Assembly (NCBI GenBank): GCA_021776775.1
Contig: JAJFFE010000413.1
Span: 1-40,655, forward strand
Direction of reading: 5' to 3'
Origin: Planctomycetota bacterium
GTDB lineage: Bacteria; Planctomycetota; UBA8108; UBA1146; JAJFFE01
Length of the DNA: 40,655 nt
Shown here: positions 17,445 to 25,809 of the stretch, piece after piece
Numbering within the stretch: the stretch's first letter is position 1
How the letters are laid out: the number at the start of each line of letters is the position of its first letter
Translations under genes and position numbers: made by a program
The notes under the pieces: model-generated
Databases searched by the model: none
What the model was told of the DNA's origin: nothing
Seen by the model: the letters and a program-made list of their open reading frames with translations, nothing else

Positions 17445-20400
17445 ACGGGCTCGTCGGATGGTTCACCCGCAACGGCGTCGCCGCCAACTTGCTGATGGGA
17501 ATCCTGCTGATCGGCGGCATGCTCAGCCTCGCCTTCGAGATGCGACAAGAGAGCTTCCCGGAGGTGACCCCGTCCAACATCACGGTGTCGGTGTTGTACC
17601 CCGGAGCGACCCCTGAGGAAGTCGAAGAATCGATCTGCGTGAAGATCGAAGAAGCGGTACAGGGGGTCGACGACGTCAAGCGCATTCGATCGACGGCGAG
17701 CGAGAACATGGGCGTCGTCGACATCGAAGCGGTCGATGGCGTCGACATTCGTCAGGTTCTCGATGACGTCAAGGTCGAAGTCGACGCCATCGACACCTTT
17801 CCAGAAGACGCCGAGAAGCCGATCATCACTCAGCAGAAGGTGATGGAGCGAGTCATCTCGGTCTCGTTGAGCGGCGACTTCGATCAGCGCACTCTCAAGA
17901 AGATTGCAGAGTCGGCGCGCGAAGACCTCCTTGCCCTCAAAGGGCTCACCAAAGTCGAAGTGGAAGGCGCCCCCGACTACGAACTGTCGATCGAAGTCGA
18001 GGAAGAGCAGCTTCGCCGCTATCGACTCTCGTTCGATCATGTTGCCGCCGCCGTCCGAGCGTTCTCGTTGAACCTACCCGCCGGCTCCGTGAAGACCGAC
18101 GCGGGCGAGATCGTCTTTCGATCCAACCAGCAGGCGTACGACAAGGAGGACTTCCAAAGAATCCCGGTCGTGACCCGACCCGATGGGACCCGGATCACGG
18201 TGGGAGACGTCGCGACCGTCGTCGAAGGGCTGGCGGAGACGGATCAAGACACTCGAATCGACGGACGTCCCGCGCTCGTCCTGCAAGCCTATCGTGTCGG
18301 TCAGCAGACCACCCCGGAGGTTGCGGCCGCAGTGCTGGGCTATCTAGACGTTCTTCGGTCACAGTACCCGGACACGCTCCACGTCGAAGAGTGGGAGAAT
18401 CGCGGCAGTGATCTCGAAGACCGGATGGACCTCCTGAAGCGAAACGGACTGATCGGGCTCATTCTCGTGTTCGTGGTGCTCGCGCTGTTCCTTCGCGCCG
18501 GGCTCGCGTTCTGGGTTGCGATCGGGTTGTCCACGGCGATCTGCGGCGCGCTCTGGGTTCTGCCTTGGCTCGGTGTCTCCCTCAACTTCCTTTCGAGCTT
18601 CGGTTTCATCCTTGTGCTCGGGATCCTCGTCGACGACGCCATCGTCGTCGCCGAGAATATCGACTCCCATCGATCGTTCGGCAAGTCACCGTCCCGAGCG
18701 GCGATCGATGGAACTCGAGAGGTACTGCTACCGGTATCCCTAGCTGTCATCACCACCGGCTTCGCATTCAGTCCCATGCTCAAGCTGCCGGGCCGCATCG
18801 GCGAGTTCACCTCGACCATTGCGATCGTAGTGATCGTCTCGATCGCGTTCTCATTGATCGAGTCGCTCTTGATCTTGCCTTCGCACCTGGGTCACGAGTC
18901 GGAAGGAAAGACAGCTCGTGGTCTGCTACCCCGGGCAGCCGCACGACTCAAGACCAGGTTTGCGCCCATCGCAGTCGGCTGGGATCGGATCCAGTCTGTT
19001 TTCAGTCGCGGACTACAAGCGGTGATCACCCGCTCTTACGAACCCGTTTTACACTTCGCCATTCGGCGCCGCTACGTAGCCACAGCGGCCGGTCTCGCGT
19101 TCCTCATCGTGACCGGTGGACTGATCGCAGGTGGCTGGACCAAGATTTCGTTCTTCCCCGGAATCGAAGGCAACCAAGTCATCGCCGCGGTCAAGCTCCC
19201 GGAGGGATCGAACGCCGAGCAGACAAGACGCGCCGTCGCGGTGCTGGAGCAGACCGCCGAAGAGGTACGTCGCGAACTCGAAGGTGAGAATCGTGGCGGC
19301 ATCGTCCGGCAGATACGCACCACAGTGGCGGAACAACCCGGAGTACAAACGTCGAAACCGCCTCACGACGCAGCCGGGCCGACTCAGAGTCGAGCGCATC
19401 TCGGCGAAGTGACGATGGGGCTGGTGTCCTCGGAGATTCGCACCGCACGCGCCTCGGACATCGCCCAACTGTGGCGAGACAAAGTTGGCGATCGCATTCC
19501 GCAGGCGGTCGAACTGCTCTTCGTGTCCGAGCAGATGAACACTGGCGCCCCGATCAACGTCGAATTGTCCGGCGACGATACGGATGAGATTGAAGCCGCC
19601 GGCAAAGAGTTGCTCGCGGTCATCGCTACCTACCCAGGCACCTACAACCTGGCCGACAACTACCAAGAGGGCAAGACGGAGTTCGAGGTGTTAGTTTCGG
19701 ATTCAGGGCTCGCCCTCGGCCTGACGCAACGCGACATCGCGCGGCAGGTGCGCCAAGCGTTCTACGGAGAGGAAGCGCAGCGGGTTCAAATCGGCAAGGA
19801 CGACGTTCGAGTGTTCGTCCGTTACCCCGCCGACGAGCGACGGTCACTCGCCAATCTCGAAGCGATGCGGATTCGTCTCCCGGACGGTGGCGAGGCTGCG
19901 TTCTCCGAGGTAGCTCAGGTGCGCGTCGGGCGCGGACCGGCGAGCATCAACCGCATCGACCGACGACGCACGATCGTGGTCACCAGTGATCTCAACCGGT
20001 CGATATCCAACGCCAACGAAGTCGTCGACGACATGAGGGCGAACCACGTACCGGCACTGGAAGCGGCGCACCCGAACGTTTCCTTCAACTTCGGCGGAGA
20101 GCAAGAACGACAGGCCGAGAGCTTCTCCGGACTCCGGGTCGGCATGATCCTCGCCATGTTCCTAATGTACGCGCTGCTCGCGATCGTTTTCAAATCGTAC
20201 ATGCAGCCGTTCATTGTCTTGAGCGCGATCCCGTTCGGTATCGCAGGCGCATTCTGGGCGCACTTCTTCCTCGGCATGGACGTGACCTTCTTGTCGTTCA
20301 TCGGGATCTTGGCCCTGATGGGTGTAGTGGTGAACGACAGCCTCGTCTTGATCGACTTCGTCAACCGGTACCGCCGAGAGCACGGGCACTCCGTAGACGA

Positions 20401-20683
20401 GGCGTTGAAGAAGGCTGGGCCACGCCGATTCCGCCCCATCGTCTTGACGTCGCTGACGACGTTCGCCGGACTCACGCCGATCCTTCTCGAGAAGTCCGTT
20501 CAGGCGGCGTTCGTCATTCCCATGGCGGTCTCGCTCGCGTTCGGCGTCGCCTTCGGCACGGTGGTCATTCTCGTTCTGGTGCCGGCATTCTATGTCGTCG
20601 CGGAAGACGTGCGGGTGGTCGCGCTCGGAGAGTCCGTGGAGCACGATGCGGCCGATGCGGAAGAAGTCGCGAGCGTCCGGTAA
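17441..20683 (+). CDS. RND-family efflux pump, inner-membrane permease (AcrB/MexF-type fold)
   Basis: The 1080-residue protein has the standard RND layout: an N-terminal helix, a large periplasmic porter loop, helices 2-6, a second periplasmic loop and helices 8-12. The TM4 proton-relay motif is intact (GILVDDAIVVAENI, about residues 392-405), and TM10 carries GVVVNDSLVLIDF. The acidic pair in TM4 and absence of heavy-metal-type residues favour a hydrophobe/amphiphile (multidrug-like) exporter over a metal pump; the real substrate is unknown. ATG 17441 overlaps the adaptor stop (ATGA). The operon TetR-OMF-MFP-RND is complete, so the pump does not depend on genes elsewhere. Confidence 0.94.
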   Translation: MNGLVGWFTRNGVAANLLMGILLIGGMLSLAFEMRQESFPEVTPSNITVSVLYPGATPEEVEESICVKIEEAVQGVDDVKRIRSTASENMGVVDIEAVDGVDIRQVLDDVKVEVDAIDTFPEDAEKPIITQQKVMERVISVSLSGDFDQRTLKKIAESAREDLLALKGLTKVEVEGAPDYELSIEVEEEQLRRYRLSFDHVAAAVRAFSLNLPAGSVKTDAGEIVFRSNQQAYDKEDFQRIPVVTRPDGTRITVGDVATVVEGLAETDQDTRIDGRPALVLQAYRVGQQTTPEVAAAVLGYLDVLRSQYPDTLHVEEWENRGSDLEDRMDLLKRNGLIGLILVFVVLALFLRAGLAFWVAIGLSTAICGALWVLPWLGVSLNFLSSFGFILVLGILVDDAIVVAENIDSHRSFGKSPSRAAIDGTREVLLPVSLAVITTGFAFSPMLKLPGRIGEFTSTIAIVVIVSIAFSLIESLLILPSHLGHESEGKTARGLLPRAAARLKTRFAPIAVGWDRIQSVFSRGLQAVITRSYEPVLHFAIRRRYVATAAGLAFLIVTGGLIAGGWTKISFFPGIEGNQVIAAVKLPEGSNAEQTRRAVAVLEQTAEEVRRELEGENRGGIVRQIRTTVAEQPGVQTSKPPHDAAGPTQSRAHLGEVTMGLVSSEIRTARASDIAQLWRDKVGDRIPQAVELLFVSEQMNTGAPINVELSGDDTDEIEAAGKELLAVIATYPGTYNLADNYQEGKTEFEVLVSDSGLALGLTQRDIARQVRQAFYGEEAQRVQIGKDDVRVFVRYPADERRSLANLEAMRIRLPDGGEAAFSEVAQVRVGRGPASINRIDRRRTIVVTSDLNRSISNANEVVDDMRANHVPALEAAHPNVSFNFGGEQERQAESFSGLRVGMILAMFLMYALLAIVFKSYMQPFIVLSAIPFGIAGAFWAHFFLGMDVTFLSFIGILALMGVVVNDSLVLIDFVNRYRREHGHSVDEALKKAGPRRFRPIVLTSLTTFAGLTPILLEKSVQAAFVIPMAVSLAFGVAFGTVVILVLVPAFYVVAEDVRVVALGESVEHDAADAEEVASVR

Positions 20684-21135
20684 CAATCGTCGTCGAGGCT
20701 GGCGGCGAGCCGTTGAGCCGTCGCCGTCGGTCGGCGAGCACCGTCATCTGGACAAAAAAATCAGCGGTACAGGAGAACCTGCACCGCCGAACGAACGAAC
20801 AATGGAGGGGGGTCCTCCATTTAGCGAACGCCTAAGCGCTCGCTGGCTTGGAATGGGGCGAAGAGGCATACCCAACGTTGCCCTTCCGCCACACGCCTCA
20901 CCGAAGCTAACTGAGAGAGCAGGCGCGGCGAGGCCTGCCCTTGCCCACCACGCCCACTGCCCTCAACAACTGCGTAGGATCTTCTCGAAATGGGCACGAC
21001 GGAGCCATCGGGGGAAGCCCCGATCCTGGAGTTGAATTACCCGGAGAACATTTGAGCGAACGGCGGGAATGCGAGAGCGTCAGGCCTCTGCGGCGACGCT
21101 CGCGGGAGGCGCTCGAGAAGGAAGGACCGCGCCGA
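20684..21135. other. convergent intergenic region with three hairpins
   Basis: These 452 bases lie between the ends of the RND operon (plus) and the GTPase two-component operon (minus). They contain an 8-base hairpin at 20801-20821, a 6-base stem at 20919-20938 (GCAGGC/GCCTGC) and a 7-base stem at 21007-21024 (ATCGGGG, loop GAAG). An A-run of seven lies near 20755. I see no protein gene I can support; terminators or a small RNA are possible. Confidence 0.4.
20801..20821. terminator. candidate terminator after the RND operon
   Basis: AATGGAGG pairs with CCTCCATT around a GGGGT loop, ending in TTT on the plus strand. The T-run is short, so this is a weak intrinsic terminator at best. Confidence 0.4.
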
Positions 21136-21813
21136 TCACTCCAGCGAGGTGAGCCCCTCGCGAACGGCGTACTTGGTGAGCTCCGCGATGGTCCGGATGG
21201 CAAGCTTGTCCATGATGTTTTGGCGGTGCGTCTCGATCGTCTTGATACTGACGTGGAGTACCGCCGCCATCTCCTTACTGCTCTTCCCTTCCGCGAGCAG
21301 TTGCAGCACCTCACGCTCTTTCGGTGTGAGCGGCTTCGACGCCACTTGAGCGCTGCCGCCTTGCAGTCTTGCCACGAAGTCCGTCACGACCACGCCGGTG
21401 ATCCCGGGACTCAGGTAGACGTCACCGTCGAGAACCGAATCGATCGCGGCGTCTAGTTCGTTGAACGCGCAATCCTTCAGCAGATACGCAACGGCGCCCG
21501 CCTCCAACATGCGCCGTACGAAGGGACGCTCCGCGTGCATCGAAAGCGCGAGTACTTTGGTCTCGGGGAGATCTCGCAGGATCTGGCGGGTGGCCTCCAC
21601 TCCGTTGAGCGACGGCATGGCGATGTCCATCACGATGAGGTCCGGCTGATGCGCTTTGGCCAGCCGAACCGCTTCGCGCCCGTCGCTCGCCTCCGCGACA
21701 ACGTCAACGCTCACACGCTGGTCATTATCGGCCCGCTTCGAAAGCAGTGATCGCAAACCGTCGCGGACGATTTGGTGATCGTCCACCAGTAGAGCTCGAA
21801 TTGAATCTGTCAC
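21136..21813 (-). CDS. NarL/LuxR-family response regulator
   Basis: GTG 21813 lies in a GTGA overlap with the kinase stop and gives 225 residues, the usual NarL length; longer in-frame starts would add residues with no family match. The receiver domain (about 5-125) has the acidic pair Asp11/Asp12, phospho-acceptor Asp63 (LIVMDIAMPSLNG), Ser91 and Lys113. The LuxR-type helix-turn-helix (about 162-222) reads LTPKEREVLQLLAEGKSSKE and THRQNIMDKL. It should be phosphorylated by the HisKA_3 kinase encoded directly upstream and then bind DNA; its targets cannot be read. It is the last gene of the five-gene GTPase operon. Confidence 0.94.
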   Translation of the reverse strand: MTDSIRALLVDDHQIVRDGLRSLLSKRADNDQRVSVDVVAEASDGREAVRLAKAHQPDLIVMDIAMPSLNGVEATRQILRDLPETKVLALSMHAERPFVRRMLEAGAVAYLLKDCAFNELDAAIDSVLDGDVYLSPGITGVVVTDFVARLQGGSAQVASKPLTPKEREVLQLLAEGKSSKEMAAVLHVSIKTIETHRQNIMDKLAIRTIAELTKYAVREGLTSLE

Positions 21814-22991
21814 GACGAACGCCGCCTTGCCGTTGTCGAGGTTGCGGTGACCACACTCAACTCGACCGTTGTTCCTCCAGATGGGAACGAAACGATCGAG
21901 CAAGCACCACCGGAGTACTCGAGTCTTTCCTTGAGACTGTGAAGTCCAAACCCGTCCTTCACGCTTTCAGTACCGACCGACTCCGGATCGAATCCGCAGC
22001 CGTCGTCATGGACAACGATCACGAAGAACTCACCGTCGTCGTCACCCGCTTGGATTCGCGATGACACGGTCACGCACTCCGCCAACGAATGTTTCTCGCA
22101 GTTGTGCAGCAGTTCCCGCACCGACTCGTAGAGTAGTACCGAGGAGTTCTCGGAAACGGGAGCCGGCTCATCGATCGAAACTTCGACCGTGAAGCCGGCG
22201 CGTTCGCTGACCCGACGACCGAGTTCTTCGAGCGCAGGCGCAAGGCCGAGTTCGTACAACACCGGCGAGCCCAGCTCGAAAGTCAGGTCTCGAGTGTAGC
22301 CAATAGCCGAGTCAATGGAGTCCAATACCTGCGGGACGAAGCTTCCACTGAGGTTCGCTTCCGCTTGCAGGCTGCTCAACCCCAACTTGACGACCGCCAA
22401 ACTCTGCCCGAGCCGGTCGTGCAGACCCTTGGCAATGCGTCGCCGTTCTTCACGCTCAGCGTCAACGAGTTGGCTCGCGAGCCGTCGAAGCTCGGAGGTC
22501 CGCTCTTCGACGCGATTCTCGAGATCCATCGTCAATGCTCGGTATCGCTTTTCACTCTCTTCAAGCGCATCGGTGGTTCGTTCGAGTTGCTCGTGCACGA
22601 GACGAGCTTCCCGGGCTCGCTGAAGAGTCTGCCGCTCGTCGACGCGAACGCCCTTCGACTCGATCATGAGCAACTCACGGGAATCGATGTAAGCCGCGAT
22701 CGCGCGAAGTTCGATATCGACTCCGTTGGCGTCACGCTGACTCCAAGACGGCGACGAAACACTGCCCACGGCGCGCTCTGCCCACAACGCCTCGGCTTGT
22801 TCCTGAAACACTTCGAGAAACGGAAAGATCTCGGGAAGATCGACTTCGGTCGTCGTGGCCGCCGGGAAACTCAAAGCAAACGCGGGGTCGACGTCACCGA
22901 CCCGGTGAAACGCCGAACCGGCTCTCTCGAACGAGACCAGACCGAGGGCGTGCAGCACGTCAGAGGTCGACGGCACTCCGGAACGTGTCAT
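21810..22991 (-). CDS. cytosolic histidine kinase (HisKA_3/HATPase) with a PAS-like N-terminal domain
   Basis: The 393-residue protein has no membrane segment. Residues about 15-115 look like a small alpha/beta PAS-like sensor (FPFLEVFQEQAEALWAER, then IELRAIAAYIDSRELLMIE). A coiled-coil linker (about 120-170) leads to the HisKA_3 dimer domain with phospho-acceptor His191 (RRRIAKGLHDRLGQSLAV). The ATPase domain keeps its N box (RELLHNCEKH, Asn298), DDGCGF (about 329-334) and the GFGLHSLKER lid. It is the cognate kinase of the NarL-type regulator that overlaps it downstream. Its own ATG overlaps the stop of a small GTPase gene. With no transmembrane input, I infer that the signal arrives through the G protein or the membrane protein of the same operon. 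Confidence 0.92.
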   Translation of the reverse strand: MTRSGVPSTSDVLHALGLVSFERAGSAFHRVGDVDPAFALSFPAATTTEVDLPEIFPFLEVFQEQAEALWAERAVGSVSSPSWSQRDANGVDIELRAIAAYIDSRELLMIESKGVRVDERQTLQRAREARLVHEQLERTTDALEESEKRYRALTMDLENRVEERTSELRRLASQLVDAEREERRRIAKGLHDRLGQSLAVVKLGLSSLQAEANLSGSFVPQVLDSIDSAIGYTRDLTFELGSPVLYELGLAPALEELGRRVSERAGFTVEVSIDEPAPVSENSSVLLYESVRELLHNCEKHSLAECVTVSSRIQAGDDDGEFFVIVVHDDGCGFDPESVGTESVKDGFGLHSLKERLEYSGGACSIVSFPSGGTTVELSVVTATSTTARRRSS

Positions 22992-23497
22992 TGCCCCCTC
23001 CCGCTCGACGTCTCGATGCGAGCAGCGAGCAGGTCAAACGCGCGAGCGACACCGTCGCCACTGAGCGCGCTGGTCCGAATCAACTCTCCCGCAGGGCGCG
23101 TGGGAAAGCCGAGATCGTCGGCAACGTCCCATGCGTCCGTCCGGTCGGCCTTGTTCGCAAGAACGAGCGACGGGACGTCTCCGAGCTTGGCGACGGCTCG
23201 CTCGCTCAAGCTTACGGCGACTTCGATGGTGGAGCTACGCGTCCCGTCAACGACCAAGAAGTAGCCGGCGGCGCCCGTCAGGTACGACTCGGGAACACGG
23301 AAGAAATCGTCTTCGCCGGCGATGTCCCACAGCATGAGGTCGATGGATCGCTCGTTGACCTCGACCTGACGCTTCTCGATTTGCACGCCGAGCGTGGTCT
23401 GGTACTGCTCGCTGAAAATGCTGTGCACGAACCTCCGGACAAGACTGGTCTTCCCGACCGCGAACGCACCCAACATGCAGATCTTGTGGCGGATCAC
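22988..23497 (-). CDS. Rab/Ras-like small GTPase
   Basis: The 169-residue protein is one complete G domain with Ras-like numbering. G1 is GAFAVGKTS (10-18), with Phe12 and Ala13 where Ras has Gly12/Gly13. G2 is Thr35 (QTTLGV), G3 is WDIAGED (57-63), G4 is NKAD (115-118) and G5 is TSAL (142-145). Glu62 stands where eukaryotic Ras has catalytic Gln61, which suggests altered intrinsic or stimulated GTP hydrolysis. There is no C-terminal lipid-anchor cysteine, so membrane placement must come from a partner. The start is GTG 23497, overlapping the stop of the membrane protein (GTGA); the stop overlaps the kinase start. I infer a molecular switch between the membrane protein and the kinase. Confidence 0.94.
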   Translation of the reverse strand: MIRHKICMLGAFAVGKTSLVRRFVHSIFSEQYQTTLGVQIEKRQVEVNERSIDLMLWDIAGEDDFFRVPESYLTGAAGYFLVVDGTRSSTIEVAVSLSERAVAKLGDVPSLVLANKADRTDAWDVADDLGFPTRPAGELIRTSALSGDGVARAFDLLAARIETSSGRGQ

Positions 23498-25212
23498 GGT
23501 CGAACCCTCACTTCGAAGACCAGCACGGTGGTCGTGTTTCTGGGAAGGCCGATGCGCAGTTGCGGGGAAATCGTGCGCTGGACCAAACCGGCGGCGAAGT
23601 GGAATTGAAGGTCATCGCCCATGGATTCGATGGCCTTCTCCTGCAGTCGCGCGGTCCAGTCGCCGGCCAGGCCCGCGACCGCCTCCGAGTTGAACCAGTG
23701 CGGTCGGATGAAAATTTCGGCGGAGAAACTCTCCGCGACTAAAGCGGCATTTAGCGCCTCGAGCCGATCCCTTAGTCCCGTTTCATCGAAATCGAAGTTC
23801 TCCCCGACCCCGGGCAGAATTGCGATCGGTACCGCTTCGACGTGACGAACGGCATTCTCGAGTTCGGTCAATGCGGGCAATTCGACGCGGGACGCGTCTA
23901 GCGGGAGTCCGAGCGCGGACAAGGACTTCGGTCCGGCGGACTCCACCCAATGGCGCGTGGCGCTCCCGGTCGCGATCAAGACGCCGGAGTCATCGTAGGT
24001 CACGGTGATCGTGCTCGGCACGCCGAGCAACAACGCAACTCTGCGATCGATCAGTGCCCCCTCGAGAGACTGGTACGCGGCGAAACTGAAGCGCACTTCT
24101 GCAGGATCGAGGTGTGTGACTTCGATAAACTGCTCGGGGTCACTGGCGAGCGGATCGCGCAACCCGGATATCTTCAAGCCGTCGCCGGTGCGCTCCGTCC
24201 CGGTGACAACAATGCCGGGCTCATCCTCGAGCAACCGCACGAGTTCGTTCTCACGGGCGCGGTGAGTCCAGAAGCTGACAATCCAAAACGCAATCCCCGC
24301 AAGCACGGCCACGACAATAATGCCGAGCACCGGCGAAAAACCACGACTGGAACTCTCCTTGGTCGCATGACGACAGCACTGAGCGAGGCTCGGCGCGGAC
24401 GCTTCGAACGCCGCCGTATCCCCCGAGAAGCTGTCGAGATCTTCGCGGTGCGTCCGGTGAAGTTCATTGAGGGTGTCTTGCAACGTCGAACGGAATTGGA
24501 CCGGGGCGGACCCGCGGATCACGCTGGCGAGGACCATCTTCGGCCCGCGTTCGATCCAAACGATATGGTCTTCGAACTCGAGCGTCGACAAGACGTTTTC
24601 GTCCTGTTGACCACCAAACGAGTCTTTGACGAAGTCCTGAATGGCACTCAACATGGCGGCCACCAAGTCGGCGTTGTCAAAGGTCGAATCACGAACGCCC
24701 TCGTGCGCGAGCAGCACGGCTCGTTCGCGGTGAACCAAGAAGACTTGCTCGACGCGAAAGACCATGCTCCTGAGCATGACGACTTCGGCGAACGGACGCC
24801 CGGTACGTAGCGATTCGAAGCGCCAACGCATGCCGCGCGCCGACAGCCCGAGTTCGAGGGTCTGGTTCAGCGTCTGCATCATCGCTTTGATCTGCTGACT
24901 GATCGACTTTCGAATGGCCGGCATCATCACCGGCGAAAGTGCTTCAGCTAGTTTTTCGGGATTGCGCTCGATCGAAAGCTCAAGCGTCTTCTCGATCGTC
25001 GGCGAGAGGGCACTGGCCAACTGGGAGTCACTCTGAGTGCGCTTGGAGATCGCGGCGGGCAGGACTTGAGCGACGCGCTCCGACGTCACCTTGCTGTCGG
25101 CGACACTCTGCTCGAGCTGCGAAATGCGAGCGATGTCCGGGCCGACGAGCAGGGAACGCAAGCGCTCCATCTCCTCGTTGGGGCCGAGTGAATCAGGACG
25201 CGGACTGTCCAT
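23494..25212 (-). CDS. single-pass membrane protein with cytosolic roadblock/longin-like domain and OmpA-like outer domain
   Basis: The 572-residue protein has a long cytosolic part, one transmembrane helix at about 292-314 and about 255 residues outside. The N-terminus holds a short motif (LRSLLVGPDIARISQLE) and a helical stretch with NPEKLAEALSPVMMPAIRK. Residues about 145-262 alternate in the order beta-beta-alpha-beta-beta-beta-alpha (VEQVFLVHRERAVLLAHEG, then EFEDHIVWIERGPKMVLAS), as in roadblock/longin partners of small GTPases. The outer part has BON-like repeats and a C-terminal segment (about 475-572, FDFDETGLRDRLEALNAAL) recalling an OmpA fold without the usual peptidoglycan-binding Asp/Arg motif. 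I infer a receptor that passes an envelope signal to the GTPase whose gene overlaps its stop. The fold calls rest on pattern only. Confidence 0.75.
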   Translation of the reverse strand: MDSPRPDSLGPNEEMERLRSLLVGPDIARISQLEQSVADSKVTSERVAQVLPAAISKRTQSDSQLASALSPTIEKTLELSIERNPEKLAEALSPVMMPAIRKSISQQIKAMMQTLNQTLELGLSARGMRWRFESLRTGRPFAEVVMLRSMVFRVEQVFLVHRERAVLLAHEGVRDSTFDNADLVAAMLSAIQDFVKDSFGGQQDENVLSTLEFEDHIVWIERGPKMVLASVIRGSAPVQFRSTLQDTLNELHRTHREDLDSFSGDTAAFEASAPSLAQCCRHATKESSSRGFSPVLGIIVVAVLAGIAFWIVSFWTHRARENELVRLLEDEPGIVVTGTERTGDGLKISGLRDPLASDPEQFIEVTHLDPAEVRFSFAAYQSLEGALIDRRVALLLGVPSTITVTYDDSGVLIATGSATRHWVESAGPKSLSALGLPLDASRVELPALTELENAVRHVEAVPIAILPGVGENFDFDETGLRDRLEALNAALVAESFSAEIFIRPHWFNSEAVAGLAGDWTARLQEKAIESMGDDLQFHFAAGLVQRTISPQLRIGLPRNTTTVLVFEVRVRP

Positions 25213-25230
25213 CAGGCGTATCTACCTGCC

Positions 25231-25809
25231 TCAGGAGCCGGATTCGGGCGTCGAGTCGTCGTCGAACGAATCTGCCATTTGGCGGAACGCGCCTGCGATG
25301 GCAATCCGGTCGAGCTTGGCGTTCTCAAGACGATCGTGCGTGCTTTCCAGCTGGGCGGACAGTTCCGAGGCACGCTCGTCGAGGTGCTCTCGCAGCGAGG
25401 TCAGCTCCTCGCGAAGCTGTTCGGCCAATCGATCGATGCGATCGTCGAATCGGCCCTCGAGCTGCTCGAACGTCTGGCCCATCTCGGTGGATAGCTTCGC
25501 AAACTCCTCGGCGCGATCTTGGACCTCGGTATCTACCCGTTGGTCCAACGCCGTGGCGCGTGTGTTGACCTGCTCTTCGAGCACCGACACTTGCTTGCGA
25601 GTCGATCCGCGCAATTCCTTGATCTGAGCCCGCAGAACCTCGTCGAGGTCTTCGAGCCGTCGGTCGATGTCACGACGGTCGCGGCCGAAAAGTATCTCTT
25701 GGATCTGGCTGAGGTTATCCGCCGTCTTTTCATCTGCCCGTCGGTCAACTCCGTTCTGGACGTTATCTGCTGAAGTTGGGTCGACCATAGGTGTTCGTTC
25801 ATTTCGCAT
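25231..25809 (-). CDS. coiled-coil protein, first gene of the GTPase operon
   Basis: I choose ATG 25809, which has GAGGG about 8 bases upstream, giving 192 residues; ATG 25788 is a second possibility and longer in-frame starts look non-coding. The N-terminal motif IQEILFGRDRRDIDRRLEDL is followed by an almost unbroken acidic and basic coiled coil (about 45-165) and an acidic tail. There is no signal peptide or membrane helix. Its opening motif resembles the N-terminus of the membrane protein encoded 18 bases downstream (LRSLLVGPDIARISQLE), suggesting a shared binding partner. Function unknown; a cytosolic scaffold or tether for the G-protein complex is an inference. Confidence 0.8.
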   Translation of the reverse strand: MRNERTPMVDPTSADNVQNGVDRRADEKTADNLSQIQEILFGRDRRDIDRRLEDLDEVLRAQIKELRGSTRKQVSVLEEQVNTRATALDQRVDTEVQDRAEEFAKLSTEMGQTFEQLEGRFDDRIDRLAEQLREELTSLREHLDERASELSAQLESTHDRLENAKLDRIAIAGAFRQMADSFDDDSTPESGS

